From Sipunculus nudus (lineage: Eukaryota; Annelida; Sipuncula; Golfingiida; Sipunculidae): 64,000 nucleotides of DNA. The notes below the pieces were generated by a model. The model saw only the letters and a list, made by a program, of their open reading frames with translations, searched no databases and had not been told where the DNA came from. The position numbers and the translations under genes are program-made. Where the stretch lies: assembly GCA_026874595.1 (NCBI GenBank), contig CM049321.1, positions 48,651,297-48,715,296 of the forward strand, in the 5' to 3' direction. Positions within the stretch are counted from its first letter, which is position 1; each line of letters starts with the position of its first letter. This document shows positions 24,771 to 36,818 of this stretch, one piece after another.

Positions 24771-26721
24771 TTAACACGCAACTTTCTTTTCACATAGAGC
24801 TTCATTATAAACGTTCTTTGATTCATCAGACCATGTGAAATCAGGTTTTAAAACAATATATCTGTTCCATGGCAAATTGGAGGGTTTCATAACGGCCCAA
24901 CGCGTATACTGGATTTCTGTTCCGCTTCCGGTCCAAACCCATTTTCCGTCGTCTTCTCGGTGCCCGGATGTCCAGTAGCTTTTAGGTAGCTCAACTATTA
25001 ACACCAAAATAAACCAAGAACAATGTGGCAATAGTTAAAAGTGTTTTACCTGAAAGCAAAAGCCAAACGGAAAAGGGAATACCAAAAATAGTAGTCAAGT
25101 GAAGATGAAACGTATACACGTACGGGGTCATTCCTCCATCTGTTCCATCAATTCTTAGAAATTGTACTTTTTTTCGCAAGGGGCAATTGCAGGACCATTT
25201 ATCAGGAACTATGCGAACTCTTTAGCCACCAGTAATTTATATCAGTATAATATGTATTATATCAGTATAATATGTATTACCGTCTGAACGTAGCACTCTC
25301 TCTAGATGTATCATCTCTACCCGAGTTTCGATGCTGAGAAGACTAGCATGTCTCATCCGACAATCACGCCGGGCACCGGCTTGTGTCCGGAATTCAGGGA
25401 CAAAACTTGACCAGTAACAAGACGCTGTACCCTTCCCAGCCTCTTGATAAGGATAAGCGAAGCCTTTTGGGCACTTTGGTTCTGCAAGTACAGAAAGTTG
25501 AACTGCAAGTTGTTATCGATATATTAACATGCTACGCTTCGCGACATCATTTTTTATATTAGTGTCAATAATGTATCAATATTTTTACAAGCATGACTAC
25601 TACTGATTTACTGTTATAGAATTAAGGTAACTATAACAAATTTAGATTTGGATGAGTAAATTGCCGAAAGCCCGTGTAAACATTCATTGTGGTTGTTGTA
25701 GAAAATAGCAGGAATGGAAAGAAATGGTCTAAATAGGGTCTAATGATCTGATGATCAAAGCAAATTGAACCATCAAAATCAATTCACCCAAAAACACTTG
25801 GTGCAATAATATTTTTATACAATGCAAGTATCGTAATAGGTATCGCAATGCGCTATAACATATTGTTATACAGTAAACCTCGCCTTACGACCACCTCGTT
25901 TCCGCGACACCCTCAAAATAACGACCACTTTCTCATGATCCCAATTCTTATTTGCTCTATATCACACCTCGCTTCGACGAACACCTCAAAAGTGTTACCA
26001 ATTTATCGAGGTCCCTTTGGTGGTCGTAAGTTTGAGGTTTAACTGTTTATTGCAATACGAACATCATAGGCAATGTGTACTCACGGCATTTGCTTGTGCG
26101 AGGGTAAGCGCACGAGGACTGGATACTCGTTGCCATGGATATGACGTCACTGAACGAGACACTGAGCTGTATTCCTTGAGGGCATGTGCCAATGCATTTG
26201 CGCTCAAGCACTTTGGGTTTCCCTTTTATAGGCCTACCATCCTGTGTTGTCCCTTGAGTAGTCAGGACGTTACCTTACCATAAATGAATAGATAAAATAT
26301 TTATGCCTGAATATTTTTTTTCTGTTTTCATTCAAGAGGGCGAAGAAATTACGATTGTAATATCTTTTTGTTAATCTTATCAGCATACCAAAAGCTGATG
26401 GATCAAATAAACCCTGATTTCGTTGAAGAAAATGATTCTTTCTTTTAAAAATTAGTCACATTTATCATTTTAACTCATATTTATGTAGAAAAACTAAATG
26501 TGAACAAAGAAAATTCATAAATACTTCATCTTCGACGAATTGGCGTTAGTTTATTTACTGAGCTTCCTTATATTAAAATGACCATACATTGAAACTAATC
26601 TTTGATACTAGAAAAGCAGTGTCCCCTCCAGGAGTAGGATGGTTATCCTATTTTTGTTGTAAAGAAGATATATATTTTTACCTGTCAGAACGGACACACT
26701 TAAGAAAGTGTTGAGAAGCAT
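24771..26721 (-). CDS. Secreted C-type lectin-like protein, unit 1 (intact)
   Basis: Complement join: exon 1 26682..26721, exon 2 25281..25481, exon 3 24771..24994; 154 residues. Exon 1 encodes MLLNTFLSVSVLT, a short signal peptide, before a gtaaaa donor. The phase-1 junction makes Glu14, then PKCPKGFAY begins the mature chain. Exon 2 carries Cys17, Cys35, Cys54 and HASLLSIE. Exon 3 carries DDGKWVWTGSG, RWAVMKPSN (116-120 region), FTWSDES (133-139) and ALCEKKVAC with Cys148 and Cys154, then TAA. Cys17-Cys35 and Cys54-Cys148 fit CTLD disulphides. The usual inner-loop cysteine pair and an EPN or QPD sugar motif are absent (KPS instead), so calcium-dependent sugar binding is doubtful. No in-frame ATG lies upstream of 26721 before a stop. 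Confidence 0.85.
25871..26045. mobile_element. 175-bp inverted-repeat element in lectin intron 1, unit 1
   Basis: Ends CAGTAAACCTCG and CGAGGTTTAACTG-like sequence, with CTTACGACCACC and GGTGGTCGTAAG inside: inverted repeats of about 25 bp. TA precedes it. It has a pogo/Tigger-type end pattern and is too short to code for anything. Confidence 0.7.
26142..26149. promoter_or_regulatory. Perfect CRE palindrome in lectin intron 1
   Basis: TGACGTCA about 100 bp from the inverted-repeat element, in a locally GC-richer stretch. The same octamer is at the matching place in units 2 (33984-33991), 3, 4 and 5. It could bind CREB/ATF factors; function is unproven. Confidence 0.4.
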
Positions 26722-28930
26722 GAAGTTTTGTTTGAAGGCATCTGCTGAAATTGTGAAGTTTAGAATATTCAGAGATATCGTACATTATTAGATGACCAGG
26801 TTTTACCATTAATATCACGTGTTTAAATAATTATATATGTAAAATCGTGCAGTGCTTCGAATGAGAATACAAGAGAATTGTTCAGAGGAGTTAACGTAAA
26901 TATAAACAGACAAATACTAATATTTATAAAATGAGAGTGGTATATTAGAAAAGGTCCAGAGACACTATCCTTATCTTTCCAATGCCAGGTGTTTAAAGGA
27001 AAACATCACATCTAAAAAGTACTACAGTTCGGCAATATATTTTCGGATAAAGTGACTGTGGTCCAGTTTGTAAGGAAGTACAGCTCACTGAAATATGTTA
27101 TATTTATTTATCATAAGTAAACGAAGCACTTACAAGCAGACTGGCATAAACTGTAGAACTAGGTGAGTTCGTAGTGTCGTATGCTATATTGGTTGCAGGA
27201 ATAAGTTCCATAAAATTGTTTAACTACCTTGCTTTTAGAAAATTTGATTGAAACCCGAATCAAAACAGAGGAAAACAAACCACTCTTCTCAAACCCGTGA
27301 AGGCAGTGTGATTATAAACAGTAAACACACTAGTCTGAACCTACATCTCTGTATGAATGATCAGAAATGCTCTATTAACTGATGGATCGGGTTTAGGACT
27401 TTTGTGTGTGATTAATGCCAATCAACTCTTAGATTCCATATTTTGACGCTGTGTTTTGTGTTTGATAGAAGCATTCGTTTTTCTGGTTTTATTCTCATAA
27501 ACAATAGTCCTTTATAACATGTTTCTGGTAATGACACTATTATAAGCCCCAAACACTCCGATCAATAAAGGTTTTCAAATTATTCAAATCGTCCATAGGC
27601 TTCTATAATAAAGCTATTTTTAAATTGAGCTAAATTGAGCTCAGCAGCCTTAATGAACATTCGTCGGATACATGATGTTTAAAATGCAATTTTGACGTTG
27701 ATGGAGTGCATTTATTAAGTAAAAAATGAAAGGTAGGAAATAGGAGGCCTTTCCTGTAAAAACTGGACTTTTATGCCTTGAATCAGAAAGGATAATTGTC
27801 CTTTGAATGGACAGAAACCTAAAATGCATTAAAACGGAAGTACATTAATATTTGACACGAAATCCAAACAGTTCATGGACTTTGATATTACTACTGTTCG
27901 TGGCGAGATAATTACCCAGATAAGAAGTAGGCTTGTAATTGGTGGCCGAGATGACAATCTAAGAGAATAACGGTTTTAAAGATGTTGAGATTTGCTCAGT
28001 ATATCAGTCTGCACACAAAAAGATGACAGCTTGCCGTAAGACACAACAAAGTGTGGACTCAGTAGTCCCTGGTGGATAAAGTTCAAAGTCAGGCCAAGTA
28101 AATTATCGCGGAAATCACAACAGAAATGTTAAGCTGTATTGTTGAAAGAAAGTTAAACCCTCTTTCAGGAATATGAAAGGTGATGCAATCAGGTAAAATG
28201 AATGTTCACCAATAAGGCGTAATACTATTTTTGTTGAAGGAATACAATAAAGTAAAACAGCAGTTTTATGAATAAGTACTGGCAGTTTATAGTCACCTGT
28301 AACCATAAAGCTGGTAAAGTTCATCCAGTGACAGCCATGAGGATTATGGCGTTAATCCAGTGACAATCATAACGCTGATGACGTTATTTCAGTGATAATT
28401 ATGACGATCATAGCGTAAAGTGAAATTCTGTTATCTTAATTTACTTTAATGATACTATTGCATGAATGACGAGCAGAATAAAAAAAATTCCTACTGCTTC
28501 CACCTTCCCAGTGAAAGAAAAATATTATCATTTGTAGCTGAAACGCCTGGATGCCCTTAATCGCCCTCTATGGTGAATTCATTTGTGGCGGAATGGTGGA
28601 ATTCTTTACTAAGGCTCATTGTTTTCATTTTATATCAGTGTCATGTGTCATGCTTATAACTGTAGCTTCATAAGACTTAACTTGCCCACGTTTTTGCCTT
28701 ACAATGTACATTTTTATTATTTTTTTCTGGCCTGCGCGGTAGTGTAAATTATGTCAAATTGATGTGCAATATTTCAAATGACACGTCTGTAAAAATTCAG
28801 TATGAAATGAAAGTTGACATTAAACAAATAATGTTACACAGAACGCTGCCTTATTATGAAACATTAGATAAAATACACATGTGAAGTCTTTAATTCCTGC
28901 AAGAAGAAGTCTAAATCACAAATGTAGTAA
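26722..28930. other. 5' flank of lectin unit 1 up to unit 2
   Basis: About 2.2 kb that would hold the - strand promoter of the lectin. No other exon was recognised with confidence. It contains a 32-bp tandem repeat (28321-28415) and a short + strand open stretch (about 28735-28884) kept in several units but with no family resemblance. Confidence 0.5.
28321..28415. repeat. Three tandem copies of a 32-bp unit
   Basis: Degenerate units around ATCCAGTGACA with a 32-base period. Also found at about 36158-36252, 50678-50772 and 58479-58573. Lost from unit 3 by the deletion at its right end. Confidence 0.75.
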
Positions 28931-28980
28931 TAATGTAAGCTCTTGACGGGATCATCGATACGAACATTTTTTCAGCATTT

Positions 28981-30644
28981 TTAGCTCGGCTGACTATAAG
29001 TCATCTGAGCCATAGTCGTGGTCCATTGTCCGTCGTGCGTCCGTCCGGATGTCCCTTCCGTAAGACTGGCACGTTTCGACACCATTGGACTTACAAATCT
29101 GAAATTCGGCATACAGTCAGGTGTCCCCAAAATCTCCTACCATGCCGAAAATTCGGTCAATAGGACTTCGTTCCTTTGAGATATTAAGGAAAAACCTCAA
29201 TATTTTATTAGAAATCTATTTTAACACTTCAGGACTGCCTAATATTAAAACCACTGATCTGTTTTTTTTTCATATTTACCAAAAATATTCCTGTATATAG
29301 TTCCTATGTACATGCCAGGAATTAAGTCAGTATTATATAATTTAAAAAAGTTATGGGCCCAAACATAATGGACTTTGTAAAAAATCAGGAAAGATATTTG
29401 GTCACTTAAGAGAAAAAGTGTTAAAGCTAGGGACTTTTTTTCAGTAATACAACTTTAATTAATCAGAATTTGATTGTATACCAAAATTATTCATTCAGTA
29501 CTTTTCTGCCTCAGTAGAATGGGAATTAAAGGGATTTGCATTGTTTTTCTATCTCTCTGTCTGTTTTTATATTTTCAATAATTATGAATAAAACTTTTTT
29601 TACCTGTAAGCACTTTTGGATTAAATTTTGTTTCCTGTATGTTTATGCAGAGGAGTTGTAACTTTCCTCACTCCCTGCCACTGATTATTTGTTTGGGACA
29701 ATATTCTTCTGGCAACTGCATAAATTTTATTACTGGAAAATAAAGAAAAAAATCAGAGGTACAAAGGTGTTTTAAAACTCTCATCCCCCCCCCCCCCCCA
29801 TTAGGTCGAACAGCTGAGACCCCATGTAACCCTTCACCACCACACAACACCAGATTTTGAGTCATCTCTTCTCTGTATTCACACTCAGATTGTCACTTCA
29901 GATTGTTTTCCTCTAAAGGTCACCCGCATGTCCCATCAGTAACTTCGTCTCTGAACTCCCAAGTTTCAGTCTCTCAAGTTGACCTCAACCTGCTTATAGT
30001 GATCATGGGCGATTTCAATATTGACATTTCTAAAATAATATATAACACCAAATTGACACAATTATGTCAACTCTTTAAATGTCAACAGCTAGTCAGAGAA
30101 CCAACCAATGACCATGGAAATACCATAGATCTTATCTTTTCTAACTGTTTAAATGCTTCAGTTTCAACATTAGAAAACGCATGGTCAGATCACAAGATAT
30201 TATTAGCAAGAATCCCTCATTCTTCAATTCAGATCAAACATGGCAACTTCTCATAGCTTAATCTACCATTTCTTCTCTATAGATACTTTGTGATACATTC
30301 TTTTTCCTCTCCCTTTCAGCAACAACTGCTTCCCAAAACATATCAGTTTTCTACTTTTCCATAATTATTTGATTTATTAAATGTGTATTTTTATACTTGC
30401 AAATCTCCACTTCCTTCCTCTGCAATGTTCAACATCTGGTCATTCCCAATGCAATACTTTAGACGCACATTTATTTACATATTTGAAATACTGATAATTG
30501 TATATTACTATTTCGCTCAACTGCATAAATAATACAAAAAGTTACATCTGTCAAAATAAAATCTTACAGACGTACATACAATAATGGTGATAAAATTATA
30601 TCTGTCGCATTAAGTTGAGCGCCGTGACCCATGGGTCCCTTGTT
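28981..30644 (+). mobile_element. Mobile-element-like block, unit 2 (short form)
   Basis: Same hairpin start (AGCTCGGCTGAC, one mismatch in the stem) and the same palindrome GACCCATGGGTC then CCTTGTT at the end. Length 1.66 kb; it lacks about 700 bases present in unit 1 but has about 80 bases (around 29565-29650) that unit 1 lacks. Confidence 0.5.
29903..30256 (+). pseudogene. AP-endonuclease fragment, unit 2
   Basis: The longest open copy. It has IMGDFNIDIS, QQLVREPTNDHGNTIDLIFS and WSDHKILLARIP, ending at TAG 30254-30256. This is the C-terminal half of the endonuclease fold with no N-terminal catalytic region. The upstream YRSPACPISNF motif is out of frame. Confidence 0.68.
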
Positions 30645-32612
30645 TTATATGCCTTTTTCACCGTCCCCTCATGTTTGCTCTAAGCTAACAACTCATGTGC
30701 CATTAAATAGGTAAAATATGCATGACTAGATGCCATAATTGTTAAGTGTCCTGTTGCTTTTAGTAATATTTGCTAGTCTAGAAATGCGGTATTAAATTCG
30801 CCTCTTTCTTGCCTACCGAGAATTGGCGCCGTTACCTCATTTAATCTTAATACTCAAGAATTTGCTAAGAAATCTCAGATAAAAGATTCATATGATCTCA
30901 TTTTTTGGTGTGGAGACCAAAATAATCCTCACATATTTACATTATGAAATATGGACTGTTGGCATTGAGGGGTGCATGATACTAGTACTATAGTGTACTT
31001 GTACTATTGGGTATAAAGCTAACTGGGTCCATGATATGTACTTTCCCTGTAAAATGTTATTAAATGTATCCCATATGAAATATTTAAATTTAAGTGTATT
31101 TTTTTAATATTATAAAGAACATACTTTCAATTTCGTTCCGGTGTTATACTTTAAAAATGAAAACATTTTCCCATAATATTCTAAGGGTGTTATTGAAATA
31201 CTTCTATCATCCCGAAATTTTTATCGTTCGATACCGTTTTTATTGATGCGTTGTCAAGATCACCTTAACATTAAATAATTCTGTTTAATCATGTCATTCC
31301 TTTTTCTGGCTTTTTATAAGGTTTTGTTACATTACTTAAAAATCAATAAATTGTACGGAAAAGTAAAAAAAAAATGGTTAAGATTGTTTAAAGCTGGTGG
31401 TTCTGCCGGCTGTCAGTGGTGATTTGTAAAACTCAAGTCTGTGTGTGAGAGAAAAAGACAGTTTATATTCTCTTTTATTGTACTTATTCATAAATAAAAA
31501 TGGACGTACTTAATTATTAATATACAAAAAACATTCATACGGCATGAGCTAATTTATATTAGTTTATATAAATATTAGATATGAGAATTTAGAATGATTG
31601 TCTACAGAATGTCTATCAAAGTGTATGCCAAACTGTCAATCCTATACTCCCCTCAAAACACATAAAAAAATTTCTATTAAAAGGTCGACTCAATCCTTTT
31701 AGGGGCAATATTTTCTGTATGTTATTATGATAATAGACTTTCCCTTTTCTCATGCAAACTTTAAATGTCAAAGTAAACATCGACGTCTTTTCCATTTTTA
31801 AAATCTTCTAACAAAACAAATCTTGTAAAACCCGTAACATTATTCACGTTAACTTTTTGAAAGTATTACTCTCTCCAAAAACATGATTTCGTTTCTCGTT
31901 TCCATGCCAAGAAGCTGAGTATGGTCCAGTTGAAAATAATAATTTTTTAATTACAAGCACGACTTTCTTATAACTGTAGCGGTTAGATGATTAAATACTA
32001 ATACAATGAAATACAAATCAGATCAGATTTTTTAATTGATTTTAAATAAATTGTCAAACGCTGAAAACGCATTGCAACAGGGATAAATATCTACATAAAT
32101 CACATAGCTGCTATTTGGATAAAAGTGACATTCATTAAGCAAATAGCATTCACGTAAATGCGACATTATCTCATGAATGAAGATGCTTTTCACCATGCAT
32201 TTAGCAAGTAAGTGTCGATGCTGTAGATCTCTTTTATAAGACTAAATGTTCCTTTTAGTATCAGTGCCACGTGTTCTGCTCAGGGGCGTATTTTCTTAAA
32301 CACTAAACTTGTCTACGTTTTTGCCTTTCACTGTAATTATTTACTGTCTTGGCTGCAGTATAAACGGAGAGCCCAAAAAGTGCAATAATTTTCTTATGAC
32401 TTATCTTCACTATCCTTGACAGTATAAGAATAGTTGCGCCTTGCAGAAGCCCTTGCAGGAGCACAGTTTATATACTTAACTCAATTTTTATACTATTTTG
32501 TCTGTGAAGTTTTTTACGGGTTTATAAAGCAGCGCTATCACAGGGAAAACCAATGAGGTCGTTTAGGATACGATGGAAAAAAAATAAACCAATAGTTACT
32601 GATGTGTTATAT

Positions 32613-34564
32613 TTAACACGCAACTTCCTTTTCACATAGAGCTTCATTATAAACGCCCTTTGATTCATCAGACCATGTGAAATCAGGTTTTAAAACAATA
32701 TATCTGTTCCATGGTAAATTGGAGGGTTTCATAACGGCCCAACGCGTATACTGGATTTCAGTTCCGCTTCCGGTCCAAACCCATTTTCCGTCGTCTTCTC
32801 GGTGCCCGGATGTCCAGGAGCTTTTAGGTAGCTCAACTATTGACACCAAAATAAACCAAGAACAATGTGGCAATAGTTAAAAGTGTTTTACCTGAAAGCA
32901 AAAGCCAAACGGAAAAGGGAATACCAAAAATAGTAGTCAAGTGAAGATGAAACGTATACACGTACGGGGACATTCCTCCATTTGTTCCATCAATTCTTAG
33001 AAATTGTACTTTTTTTCGCAAGGGGCAGTTGCAGGGCCATTTATCAGGAACTATGCGAACTCTTTAGCCACGAGTAATTTATATCAGTATAACATGTATT
33101 ATATCAGTATAATATGTATTACCGTCTGAACGTAGCATTCTCTCTAGATGTATCATCTCTACCCGAGTTTCGATGCTGAGAAGACTAGCATGTCTCATCC
33201 GACAATCACGCCGGGCACCGGCTTGTGTCCGGAATTCAGGGACAAAACTTGACCAGTAACAAGACGCTGTAGCCTTCCCAGCCTCTTGATAAGGATAAGC
33301 GAAGCCTTTTGGGCACTTTGGTTCTGCAAGTACAGAAAGTTGAACTGCAAGTTGTTATCGATATATTAACATGCTACGCTTCGCGACATCATTTTTTATA
33401 TTAGTGTCAATAATGTATCGATATTTTTACAAGCATGACTACAACTGATTTACTGTTATAGAATTAAGGTAACTATAACAAATTTAGATTTGGATGAGTA
33501 AATTGCCGAAAGCCCGTGTTAACATTCATTGTGGTTGTTGTAGAAAAATAGCAGGAATGGGAAGAAATGGTCTAAATAGGGTCTAATGATCTGATGATCA
33601 AAGCAAATTGACCCGTCAAAATCAATTCACCCGAAAACACTTGGTTCCATAATATTTTTATACAATGCAATATTGTAATAGGTATCGCAATACGCTATAA
33701 CATATTGTAATACAGTAAACCTCGCCTTACGACCACCTCGTTTTAGCGACAACCTCATAATAACGACCACTTTCTCATGATCCCAATTCTTATTTGCTCT
33801 ATATCACACCTTGCTTCGACGAACACCTCAAAAGTGTTACCAATTTATCGAGGTCCCTTTGGTGGTCGTAAGTTCGAGGTTTAACTGTTTATTGCAATAC
33901 GAACATCATAGGCGATGTGTACTCACGGCATTTGCTTGTGCGAGGGTAAGCGCACGAGGACTGGATACTCGTTGCCATGGATATGACGTCACTGAACGGG
34001 ACACTGAGCTGTATTCCTTGAGGGCATGTGCCAATGCATTTGCGCTCAAGCACTTTGGGTTTCCCTTTTATAGGCCTACCATCCTGTGTTGTCCCTTGAG
34101 TAGTCAGGACGTTACCTTACCATAAATGAATAGATAAAATATTTATGCCTGAATATTTTTTTTTCTGTTTGCATTCAAGAGGGCGAAGAAATTACGATTG
34201 TAATATCTTTTTGTTAATCTTATCAGCATACCAAAAGCTGATGGATCAAATAAACCCTGATTTCATTGAAGAAAATGATTCTTGTTTTTACAAATTAGTC
34301 ACATTTATCATTTTAACTCATATTTATGTAGAAAAACTAAATGTGAACTAAGAAAATTCATGAATATTTCATCTTCGACGAATTGGCGTTAGTTTATTTA
34401 CTGAGCTTCCTTATATTAAAATGACTATACATTGAAACTAATCTTTGATACTAGAAAAGCAGTGCCCCCTCCAGGAGTAGGATGGTTATCCTATTTTTGT
34501 TGTAAAGAAGATATATATTTTTACCTGTCAGAACGGACACACTTAAGAAAGTGTTGAGAAGCAT
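32613..34564 (-). CDS. Secreted C-type lectin-like protein, unit 2 (intact)
   Basis: Complement join: exon 1 34525..34564, exon 2 33123..33323, exon 3 32613..32836; 154 residues with the same phases, signal peptide and cysteines as the unit 1 lectin. It differs from unit 1 at Gly31 to Ala, Val76 to Met, Tyr87 to Ser, Asn141 to Gly and Lys151 to Glu. No frameshift or stop was seen, so this and unit 1 are the two copies able to make a full protein. Confidence 0.85.
33713..33887. mobile_element. 175-bp inverted-repeat element, unit 2
   Basis: Same position, length and terminal inverted repeats as in unit 1. It was therefore present before the units were duplicated. Confidence 0.7.
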
Positions 34565-36818
34565 GAAGTTTTGTTTGAAGGCATCTGCTGAAATTGTGAA
34601 GTTTAGAATATTCAGAGATATCGTACATTATTAGATGACCAGGTTTTACCATTAATATCACGTGTTTAAATAATTATATCTGTAAAATCGTGCAGTGTTT
34701 CGAATGAGAATACAAGAGAATTGTTCAGAGGAGTTAACGTAAATATAAACAGACAAATACTAATATTTATAAAATGAGAGTGGTATATTAGAAAAGGTCC
34801 AGAGACAATATACTTATCTTTCAAATGCCAGGTGTTTAAAGGATAACATCACATCTAAAAAGTACTACAGTTCGGTTATATATTTTCGGATAAAGTGACT
34901 GTGGTCCAGTTTGTAAGGAAGTACAGCTCACTGAAATATGTTATATTTATTTATCATAAGTAAACGAAACACTTACAAGCAGACTGGCATAAACTGGAGA
35001 ACTAGGTGAGTTCGTAGTGTCGTATGCTATATTGGTTTTAGGAATCAGTTCAATAAAATTGTTTAACTACCTTGCTATTAGAAAATTTGATTGAAAGCCG
35101 AATCAAAACAGAGGAAAACAAACCACTCCTCTCAAACCCGTGAAGGCAGTGTGATTATAAACAGTAAACACACTAGTCTGAACCTACATCTCTGTATGAA
35201 TGATCAGAAATGCTCTATTAACTGATGGATCGGGTTAAGGACTTTTGTGTGTGATTAACGCCAATCAACTCTTAGATTCCATATTTTGACGCTATGTTTT
35301 GTGTTTGATAGAAGCATTCGTTTTTCTGGTTTTATTCCCATAAACAATAGACCTTTATAACATGTTTCTGGTAATGACACTATTATAAGCCCCAAACACT
35401 CCGATCAATAAAGGTTTTCAAATTATTCAAATCGTCCATAGGCTTCTATAATAAAGCTATTTTTAAATTGAGCTAAATTGAGCTCAGCAGCCTGAATGAA
35501 CATTCGTCGGATACATGATGTTTAAAATGCAATTTTGACGTTGATGGAGTGCATTTAATAATTAAAAAATGAAAGGTAGGAAATAGGAGGCCTTTCCTGT
35601 AAAAACTGGACTTTTATGCCTTGAATCAGAAAGGATAATTGTCCTTTGAATGGACAGAAACCTAAAATGCATTAAAACGGAAGTACATTTGACACGAAAT
35701 CCAAACAGTTCATGGACTTTGATATTACTACTGTTCGTGACGAGATAATTACCCAGATAAGAAGTAGGCTTGTAATTGGTGGCCGAGATGACAATCTAAG
35801 AGAATAGCGGTTTTAAAGATGTTGAGATATGCTCAGTATATCAGTCAGCACGCAAAAAGATGACAGCTTGCCGTAAGACACAACAAAGTGTGGACTCAGT
35901 AGTCCCTGATGGATAAAGTTCAAAGTCAGTCCAAGTAAATTATCGCGGAAATCACAACAGAAATGTTAAGCTGTATTGTTGAAAAAAAGTTAAACCCTCT
36001 TTCAGGAATATGAAAGGTGATGCAATCAGGTAAAAGGAATGTTCACCAATAAGGCGTAATTATATTTTTGTTGAAGGAATACAATAAAGTAAAACAGCAG
36101 TTTTATGAATAAGTACTGGCAGTTTATAGTCACCTGTAACCATAAAGCTGGTAAAGTTCATCCAGTGACAGCCATGAGGATTATGGCGTTAATCCAGTGA
36201 CAATCATAACGCTGATGACGTTATTTCAGTGATAATTATGACGACCATAGCGTAAAGTGAAATTCTGTTATCTTAATTTACTTTAATGATACTATTGCAT
36301 GAATGACGAGCAGAATAAAAAAAATTACTACTGCTTCCACCTTCCCAGTGAAAGAAAAATATTATCATTTGTAGCTGGAACGCCTGGATGCCCTTCATCG
36401 CCCTCTATGGTGAATTCATTTGTGGCGGAATGGTGGGATTCTTTACTAAGGCTCATTGTTTTCATTTTATATCAGTGTCATGTGTCATGCTTATAACTGT
36501 AGCTTCATAAGACTTAACTTGCCCACGTTTTTGCCTTACAATGTACATTTTTATTATTTTTTTCTGGCCTGCGCGGTAGTGTAAATTATGTCAAATTGAT
36601 GTGCAATATTTCAAATGACACGTCTGAAAACATTCAGTATGAAATGAAAGTTGACATTAAACAAATAATGTTACACAGAACGCTGCCTTATTATGAAACA
36701 TTAGATAAAATACACATGTGAAGTCTTTAATTCCTGCAAGAAGAAGTCTAAATCACAAATGTAGTAATAATTGTAAGCTTTTGATTCGATCATCGATACG
36801 AAAATTTTTTCAGCATTT

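Larger units (their letters stand above)
20413..28930. repeat. Array unit 1 (about 8.5 kb)
   Basis: The longest unit. The extra length is mostly in its mobile block, which has about 700 bases (about 20957-21668) absent from the others. Lectin intact. The left boundary against unique sequence lies near 20413. Confidence 0.85.
28931..36768. repeat. Array unit 2 (about 7.8 kb)
   Basis: Typical full-length unit with an intact lectin. Its mobile block is the short form. Spacer (30645-32612) and lectin 5' flank (34565-36768) match unit 1 with no extra genes recognised. Confidence 0.85.

Noticed and set aside
24991..25179. A hydrophobic - strand open frame between lectin exons 2 and 3
   Set aside because: It begins at TTG, overlaps the 286-bp intron whose splice sites and phases fit, and is out of frame with the lectin.
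26017..26283. An 88-codon + strand open frame kept in units 1 to 5 inside lectin intron 1
   Set aside because: It has no ATG, starts within the 175-bp inverted-repeat element, shows no family resemblance, and its conservation is explained by the recent age of the duplication.
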